Shown here piece after piece: positions 56,590 to 64,000 of a stretch of 64,000 bases of DNA. The DNA is from Macrostomum hystrix (lineage: Eukaryota; Platyhelminthes; Macrostomidae). The stretch is taken from contig CATNEN010000038.1 in the NCBI GenBank assembly GCA_950097015.1, positions 15,680,001-15,744,000 on the forward strand, written 5' to 3'. Numbering within the stretch: the stretch's first letter is position 1; every line of letters begins with the position of its first letter. The translations under genes were made by a program, and so were the position numbers. Under the pieces are notes generated by a model that saw nothing but the letters and a program-made list of their open reading frames with translations, was not told the DNA's origin and did no database searches.

Positions 56590-57670
56590 TCTCCCACTCT
56601 CTACAATTAGGGATTTCGATTTTTCCCACTCTCTATAGTTGAGGATTTGGATTTCTCCCACCCTCTACAGTTGGGGATTTGTATTTCTCCCACCATCTAC
56701 AGTTGAGGATTTGGATTTCTCCCACCCTCTACAGTTAGGGATTTGTATTTCTCCCACCCTCTAGACAGTTGGGGAATTGTATTTCTCCCACCCTCTACAG
56801 TCGAGGATTTGTATTTCTCCCACCCTCTACAGTTAGGGATTTGTATTTCTCCCACCCTCTACAGTTAGGGATTTGTATTTCTCCCACCCTCTAGACAGTT
56901 GGGGAATTGTATTTCTCCCACCCTCTACAGTCGAGGATTTGGATTTCTCCCACCATCTAGACAGTTGGGGATTTGGATTTCTCCCACCATCTACAGTTAG
57001 GGATTTGTATTTCTCCCACCCTCTAGACAGTTGGGGAATTGTATTTCTCCCACCCTCTACAGTCGAGGATTTGTATTTCTCCCACCCTCTACAGTTAGGG
57101 ATTTGTATTTCTCCCACCCTCTACAGTTAGGGATTTGTATTTCTCCCACCCTCTAGACAGTTGGGGAATTGTATTTCTCCCACCCTCTACAGTCGAGGAT
57201 TTGGATTTCTCCCACCATCTAGACAGTTGGGGATTTGGATTTCTCCCACCATCTACAGTTGAGGATTTGTATTTCTCCCACCCTCTAGACAGTTGGGGAT
57301 TTGGATTTCTCCCACCATCTACAGTTGAGGATTTGTATTTCTCCCACCCTCTAGACAGTTGGGGATTTAGATTTCTCCCACCCTCTACAGTTAGGGATTT
57401 GTATTTCTCCCACCCTCTAGACAGTTGGGGAATTGTATTTCTCCCACCCTCTACAGTCGAGGATTTGTATTTCTCCCACCCTCTAGACAGTTGGGGAATT
57501 GTATTTCTCCCACCCTCTACAGTCGAGGATTTGGATTTCTCCCACCATCTACAGTTGAGGATTTGTATTTCTCCCACCCTCTAGACAGTTGGGGATTTGG
57601 ATTTCTCCCACCATCTACATTTGGGGATTTGGATTTCTCCCACTGTCTAAAGATAAGGATTTAGATTTCT
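56590..57670. repeat. 32/34-bp minisatellite
   Basis: About 32 units of GATTTGTATTTCTCCCACCC plus TCTACAGTTGGG with an optional GACA insertion (TCTAGACAGTT). The array shows dimeric and longer block repeats. Open frames on both strands are artefacts. Confidence 0.97.
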
Positions 57671-58200
57671 TCCATAAATATTATTGATCGGGCCCAATGC
57701 CAAGATGTTAGTTTCACGGATTCCAATCGAGAACTGTTCCAACCAGCCGACAAATCAAGAAAAAGTCTGCTACAGTGGCTATAAACTGTAGCTGTAATAG
57801 TATATAAAATTAGTGTAGCCCAGATCGGATTGGGAAGAATGATGGCCTGTTGGTGTGTGAGTGTGCCACATCAGCGCGCTAATTGGATCATGGTTGCGGA
57901 GGGCGCCGTCGTATTGGGTCTCGGCAGCGCCAACCAACGCTTCTCATCATTCCTCATCGGGTCGGGATATGGGGAGAATGAGGGGGGCCCTGCCTAATGA
58001 GGTGAACAAATCTCTGGCGGAATGGCCTTCCCCAACCCCTCATCAACCCATTCTATGGCCTTGGCTTGTGTCTCTATTTCAGCGACTTGCCCCTGGGGCG
58101 GCCTCTGATAAGCTCAACTCAACAATTTCTTCTCCCATGCCATCCCATCCGCTAGTCTCGTAACTGGCCTTAATCTTGCTTCAAATCCCAGGCCTGAAAG
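57671..58200. other. GC-richer spacer
   Basis: No supported exon. The 100-codon plus-strand frame at 57861-58163 lacks a domain. Confidence 0.4.
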
Positions 58201-58363
58201 TATATATATACAGATCTCGCGGTCGTGTCTGTCATCTCTATCAGATTTCTCTTTCTTTCACATCAGAGCTTTAAAGTAACATAAATAATCAACTGCTTCG
58301 ACCGTTAAGAGTTGAGCGCCCAGCTTGCGTGCCGGTGATTAAAGCACACCTGTTGTTGAGTCG
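58201..58363 (+). promoter_or_regulatory. possible core promoter with 5' non-coding exon
   Basis: TATATATATA (58201-58210) is followed about 30 bases later by a pyrimidine-rich start region (TCTCTATCAGATTTC) and a strong splice donor (GAGTCG|GTAAGT, GT at 58364). It looks like a first exon of about 125 bases. The next exon was not identified; an acceptor before 59971 is the nearest candidate. Confidence 0.35.
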
Positions 58364-58720
58364 GTAAGTTCCGAATGTGTGATGATTTGTCACGTGTGAA
58401 TCAAAATTATCATTACTAAACGGCTATTACTTGTAGAGTGCATTGCTAGTTTAGCTTTATGCGCGAACTCAAATCTCATTAGGGAATAACTGATAACAGT
58501 TCACTTCATTGGCTATGGCTGTGTCCTGGCTTCGGGTGAAGATATCATATATGCTAACACACTAAAATAATATGCTGTAATTATTTATACATATATATAT
58601 CATTATCATACACCTAAACCGAAGTCAACTACATATTTCACTCAAGGACAACTTAACTAGGTTGTTTATATATGTAATTCCTAGTGGTCCTTGATTTCAC
58701 TTTTTGTCACAGTTTTCGTG

Positions 58721-59165
58721 ATTGCCTAGCCTTTTCACGAATTCCGCCCTCTACTCGCCCAGCCTTCTCACGAATTCCGCCCTCTACTCGCCCAGCCTTC
58801 TCACGAATTCCGCCCTCTACTCGCCCAGCCTTCTCACGAATTCCGCCCTCTACTCGCCCAGCCTTCTCACGAATTCCGCCCTCTACTCGCCCAGCCTTCT
58901 CACGAATTCCGCCCTCTACTCGCCCAGCCTTCTCAGGAATTCCGCCCTCTACTCCACTAGCCTTCTCAGGAATTCCGCCCTCTACTCCACTAGCCTTCTC
59001 AGGAATTCCGCCCTCTACTCCACTAGCCTTCTCAGGAATTCTGCTCTCTACTCCACTAGCCTTCTTAGGAATTCTGCTCTCTACTCCACTAGCCTTCTTA
59101 GGAATTCTGCCCTCTACTCCACTAGCCTTCTCATGAATTCCGCCCTCTACTCCACTAGCCTACTC
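58721..59165. repeat. 33-bp minisatellite, block 1
   Basis: About 13 units of CTCTACTCGCCCAGCCTTCT plus CACGAATTCCGCC, drifting to CTCTACTCCACTAGCC forms on the right. Position by position it is related to the array at 60088-62520. Confidence 0.97.
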
Positions 59166-60087
59166 TACTAGTTGTTCCAATAGTTGCATTAAAATAAAAA
59201 GTTTTTAAGCCTTTGTTTTGTCAGCTAAGCATTCCCGTTGGTTTCTTCAATTTTGCGGCACGCATAAAATGTCGTAGATCGATGATTATCTACAGTGAAA
59301 TAATCCAAAAGGATCATCCTTAATCCCTCTGTCCAGTCCAGTGTTATCCTCATGAGGCACCGTATCGCTACATTGCAGCCTTAGCTATTCTAACTAATAA
59401 AAGCTATAAGATTGTCATTTCTTCTGTTATCGTCTTATAAATATTGCTCAGCTGCATGAGCTACGTGTATGATAATATTGGAACATTTCTACTTGAATAT
59501 TATTTACGATCTTAATATCCATAATAAAATATGACATTTTCATATTCCCTTCTAAAGCCAATAAGAGAGGCTTTTGAATATGCATTATTTAGGGCCACTA
59601 GGGGCAGCGCACTTCCGCCTGTGTCCAACTCTATTTGCGGCCAAAAAAATTATCTTCTTGGTAAAAAACTGAGACGTAATAATAAGAATCATACTATTGT
59701 AGATTGACCAGTATAAAGCTATAGAATTGGTGGGGCTCGCATGAGCTTCAGCTGAGCTGGATGAATTTTACAAGAAAAGACAATTAGTCAGCCCCACTAC
59801 TAGCTTGTACCTGCCAGATGTGTACCCTCGTTTCCTAAGTTCCTTGTCTTGATCTTCAAAGCGATTTCTCTAAATGAAAATTCTCAACCCCGGCCAGTGT
59901 TTCCGGTCGATCATTTCCTCTACAATATTCCTTTCATAGCGGTAACAAATTGCATGATTGTCTTTAGTTCTCGGCAGCCTTGTCATCAACACGGATGCGC
60001 GAAGTCAACAATAAAAACTCGACTGACTTGGCCATTAACAATGCCAGACTATAGAGGAAGAATGATGGAAAAATCTCCCAGTGCAAT
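59166..60087. other. spacer between two related 33-bp arrays
   Basis: No supported gene. An acceptor-like TTAGTTCTCGGCAG near 59970 is followed by only a short frame, MREVNNKNSTDLAINNARL. Confidence 0.4.
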
Positions 60088-62520
60088 CCTCTACTCACCT
60101 AGCCTACTCATCAACTCTGCTGTCTACTCACCTAGCCTACTCATCAACTCTGCTGTCTACTCACCTAGCCTACTCATCAACTCTGCTGTCTACTCACCTA
60201 GCCTACTCATTAATTCTGCTGTCTACTCACCTAGCCTACTCATCAACTCTGCTGTCTACTCACCTAGCCTACTCATTAATTCTGCTCTCTACTCACCTAG
60301 CCTACTCATCAATTCTGCTGTCTACTCACCTAGCCTACTCATCAATTCTGCTGTCTAGTCACCTAGCCTACTCATCAATTCTGCTGTCTACTCACCTAGC
60401 CTACTCATCAATTCTGCTGTCTACTCACCTAGCCTACTCATTAATTCTGCTGTCTACTCACCTAGCCTACTCATCAATTCTGCTGTCTACTCACCTAGCC
60501 TACTCATCAATTCTGCTGTCTACTCACCTAGCCTACTCATCAATTCTGCTGTCTACTCACCTAGCCTACTCATCAATTCTGCTGTCTACTCACCTAGCCT
60601 ACTCATCAATTCTGCTGTCTACTCACCTAGCCTACTCATCAATTCTGCTGTCTACTCACCTGGCCTACTCATCAATTCTGCTGTCTACTCACCTAGCCTA
60701 CTCATCAATTCTGCTGTCAACTCACCTAGCCTACTCATCAATTCTGCTGTCTACTCACCTAGCCTACTCATCAATTCTGCTGTCTACTCACCTAGCCTAC
60801 TCATCAATTCTGCTGTCTAGTCACCTAGCCTACTCATCAATTCTGCTGTCTACTCACCTAGCCTACTCATCAATTCTGCTGTCTACTCACCTAGCCTACT
60901 CATCAATTCTGCTGTCTACTCACCTAGCCTACTCATCAATTCTGCTGTCTAGTCACCTAGCCTACTCATCAATTCTGCTGTCTACTCACCTAGCCTACTC
61001 ATCAATTCTGCTGTCTACTCACCTAGCCTACTCATCAATTCTGCTGTCTACTCACCTAGCCTACTCATCAATTCTGCTGTCTACTCACCTAGCCTACTCA
61101 TCAATTCTGCTGTCTACTCACCTAGCCTACTCATTAATTCTGCTGTCTACTCACCTAGCCTACTCATCAATTCTGCTGTCTACTCACCTAGCCTACTCAT
61201 CAATTCTGCTGTCTACTCACCTAGCCTACTCATCAATTCTGCTGTCTACTCACCTAGCCTACTCATCAATTCTGCTGTCTACTCACCTGGCCTACTCATC
61301 AATTCTGCTGTCTACTCACCTAGCCTACTCATCAATTCTGCTGTCTACTCACCTAGCCTACTCATCAATTCTGCTGTCTACTCCCCTAGCCTACTCATCA
61401 ATTCTGCTGTCTACTCACCTAGCCTACTCATCAATTCTGCTGTCTACTCACCTAGCCTACTCATCAATTCTGCTGTCTAGTCACCTAGCCTACTCATCAA
61501 TTCTGCTGTCTACTCACCTAGCCTACTCATCAATTCTGCTGTCTACTCACCTAGCCTACTCATCAATTCTGCTGTCTACTCACCTAGCCTACTCATCAAT
61601 TCTGCTGTCTACTCACCTAGCCTACTCATCAATTCTGCTGTCTAGTCACCTAGCCTACTCATCAATTCTGCTGTCTACTCACCTAGCCTACTCATCAATT
61701 CTGCTGTCTACTCACCTAGCCTACTCATCAATTCTGCTGTCTACTCACCTAGCCTACTCATCAACTCTGCTGTCTACTCACCTAGCCTACTCATTAATTC
61801 TGCTGTCTACTCCCCTAGCCTACTCATCAATTCTGCTGTCTAGTCACCTAGCCTACTCATTAATTCTGCTGTCTACTCCCCTAGCCTACTCATCAATTCT
61901 GCTGTCTAGTCACCTAGCCTACTCATCAACTCTGCTGTCTACTCACCTAGCCTACTCATCAACTCTGCTGTCTACTCACCTAGCCTACTCATCAACTCTG
62001 CTGTCTACTCACCTAGCCTACTCATCAATTCTGCTGTCTACTCACCTAGCCTACTCATCAATTCTGCTCTCTACTCACCTAGCCTACTCATCAATTCTGC
62101 TGTCTACTCACCTAGCCTACTCATCAATTCTGCTGTCTACTCACCTAGCCTACTCATCAATTCTGCTGTCTACTCACCTAGCCTACTCATCAATTCTGCT
62201 GTCTACTCACCTAGCCTACTCATCAATTCTGCTGTCTACTCACCTAGCCTACTCATCAATTCTGCTGTCTTCTCACCTAGCCTACTCATCAATTCTGCTG
62301 TCTACTCACCTAGCCTACTCATCAATTCTGCTGTCTACTCACCTAGCCTACTCATCAATTCTGCTGTCTACTCACCTAGCCTACTCATCAATTCTGCTGT
62401 CTACTCACCTAGCCTACTCATCAATTCTGCTGTCTACTCACCTAGCCTACTTATCAACTCTGCTGTCTACTCACCTAGCCTACTCATCAATTCTGCTGTC
62501 TACTCACCTAGACTACTCAT
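60088..62520. repeat. 33-bp minisatellite, block 2
   Basis: About 74 units of CTACTCACCTAGCCTACTCA plus TCAATTCTGCTGT. Because the unit is a multiple of three, one frame stays open for 813 codons as (STHLAYSSILL)n. Variants between units mostly change the amino acid (ACT to AGT, ATT to ACT, TCA to TTA), so there is no sign of protein selection. Confidence 0.97.
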
Positions 62521-63408
62521 AATCAGTCGAAAATCCTTGAGAAATACTAGTTTTTAGTTAATAAAAAGGAATTTTAATTGGAGCTTGGTAGGGGTTGGAA
62601 GGTGCAATGATGAGCACAATAAAATAGTTTCTGCTTTACTCAACTTGAAGATCGGGTTAAAACGGAAGTTGTTCAACTGGGCAACCTACAGACCTAACAT
62701 CGCCTGATCAGACACTGAATCACTCGCACACAATGCGCTGAAAAATTGTCGGCCTCATTTTTTCCCCACGTTTTTTAAACGACTTCACTTCCCATTTTGC
62801 ATCTCTGGACTATTCTATGCTGAAATTTTCCCTCAGGAGAGCAATCTCGTTAAGGAGCAATTTTTGCCACCTCACTAAGCTTCTATAACTGTTTAGAGTG
62901 CCGGCCGCAAGAGAAGATTTGGACATGTTTTGATCAACGCCAGTATAAATAGTACAATGCTATTTTTGTGTCACAATTTTTAACTAAACAGATTCAGCCT
63001 CTGTTAGTCTATTAGGACACTCTCCGTAAGCTGAATTGAATTAATTCTATAATAATGCCGCATTTAACGCGGCCTACTTAAACAACACTTTCTTTTTCTA
63101 TTTATATAAATAAATGCCGCTTTTAACAACGCTGACTGCTAATAGAACTGCAGGCACAATGCTCTATTGTTAATGCCTGATTGGCGAACATCGCGTGCCA
63201 AATATATAAAAAATATAGTTTTTTAGGGCAAAAATAACTCACAACAGCATTGCCAGCATCAGCGACTGACGAATCTTTGAAGTTGGCGGCGTCAAGTTTG
63301 TCCAATGCTTTGCATTTAATTAGTTAATTGTGTCACGCATACTGCCATTGACTTCAATCAGTTGAACTGAGTGGCTTAACGAGGCCCTCTTTATTTCATT
63401 GAATGCTT
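62521..63408. other. spacer with a weak minus-strand exon candidate
   Basis: Near 63240-63310 the minus strand reads LDKLDAANFKDSSVADAGNAV before a strong donor (GCTGTT|GTGAGT), but no acceptor or start supports it. Nothing else recognised. Confidence 0.3.
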
Positions 63409-64000
63409 TGCCTATTTCTCACATCTCTTGTCTTCTCATTTCTCACGCCTCTTGTCTTCTCATTTCTCACGTCTCACGTCTTCTCATTTCACACGCCTCT
63501 TGTCTTCTCATTTCTCACGCCTCTTGTCTTCTCATTTCTCACGCCTCTTGTCTTCTCATTTCTAACGCCTCTCGTCTTCTCATTTCTCACACCTCTCGTC
63601 TTCTCATTTCTCACACCTCTCGTCTTCTCATTTCTCACGTTTATTGTCTTCTCATTTCTCACGTCTCTCGTCTTCTCATTTCTCACGTCTCTCGTCTTCT
63701 CATTTCTCACGTCTCTCGTCTTCTCATTTCTCACGTCTCTCATCTTCTTATTTTTCCCATCTTTCGTCTTCTCATTTCTCACATCTCTTGTCTTCTCATT
63801 TCTCACGTCTCTCGTCTTCTCATTTCTCACGTTTATTGTCTTCTCATTTCTCACGTTTATTGTCTTCTCATTTTCCTACGTTTATTGTCTTCTCATTTTC
63901 CTACGTTTATTGTCTTCTCATTTCTCACGTTTATTGTCTTCTCATTTCCCACGTTTATTGTCTTCTCATTTCTCACGTTTATTGTCTTCTCATTTCCCAC
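63409..64000. repeat. 24-bp minisatellite running off the window
   Basis: Units of CTTCTCATTTCTCACGTCTC plus TCGT with variants ending GTTTATTG towards the right. It reaches the window edge, so its length is unknown. The open minus-strand frame (VRNEKTRD)n is an artefact of a 24-bp unit. Confidence 0.95.

Noticed and set aside
60081-62522. 813-codon plus-strand frame of an 11-residue repeat
   Set aside because: It is a 33-bp minisatellite. Changes between units are mostly amino-acid altering, and another frame is broken by the same variants.

Overview
This is metazoan nuclear DNA, almost certainly from an invertebrate. The evidence is a ribosomal protein eL28 gene, GT-AG introns, TATA boxes, tRNA-derived SINEs with target-site duplications, an animal-type mariner element, and membrane proteins with immunoglobulin or TNF-like folds. 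I cannot name the phylum. More than a third of the window is minisatellite, in about sixteen arrays with units of 7 to 33 bp, one of them 13.9 kb long.

Layout. 0-5 kb: a transposase fragment, then a four-exon gene for a type II membrane protein with a TNF-like C-terminal domain (gene A). 6.6-20.5 kb: a giant 16-bp satellite with 1,440-bp higher-order repeats, ending next to an orphan TNF-like terminal exon. 21-24.7 kb: a second TNF-like gene (B), whose introns hold a 28-bp minisatellite, an ACCAATT array, a ghost terminal exon and a full-length SINE. 24.7-31.6 kb: more arrays, an inverted and internally deleted pseudogene copy of B, a full-length SINE of another family, and an exon-3-like fragment. 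33.5-35.1 kb: the cleanest TNF-like gene (D). 35.8-42.9 kb: two minus-strand single-Ig-domain membrane proteins, on either side of two inverted 29-bp minisatellites. 43.3-44.3 kb: the last two exons of another TNF-like gene (E). 45 kb: a small secreted protein. 46-55 kb: AT-rich DNA with several DNA transposons, including a MULE-like element carrying a PHD finger (9-bp target duplication) and an intact mariner. 55.9 kb: RPL28. 56.6-64 kb: four more minisatellites.

The most interesting content is the cluster itself. At least four TNF-like ligand genes share exon number and intron phases (0, 1, 0). They surround two Ig proteins that share an unusual juxtamembrane and transmembrane block. That block (Y-x-MPSY-x5-LVY-x-[VI]-DGVL) resembles the CD3-zeta/Fc-receptor-gamma transmembrane helix, including its intramembrane Asp, but neither protein has an ITAM. 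I infer a rapidly evolving family of cell-surface ligands and signalling-complex receptors, possibly used in immunity or self-recognition. The inverted, truncated and ghost copies, nearly all bordered by minisatellites, show active birth and death of these genes. Function is inference; the gene structures and shared motifs are read from the sequence.
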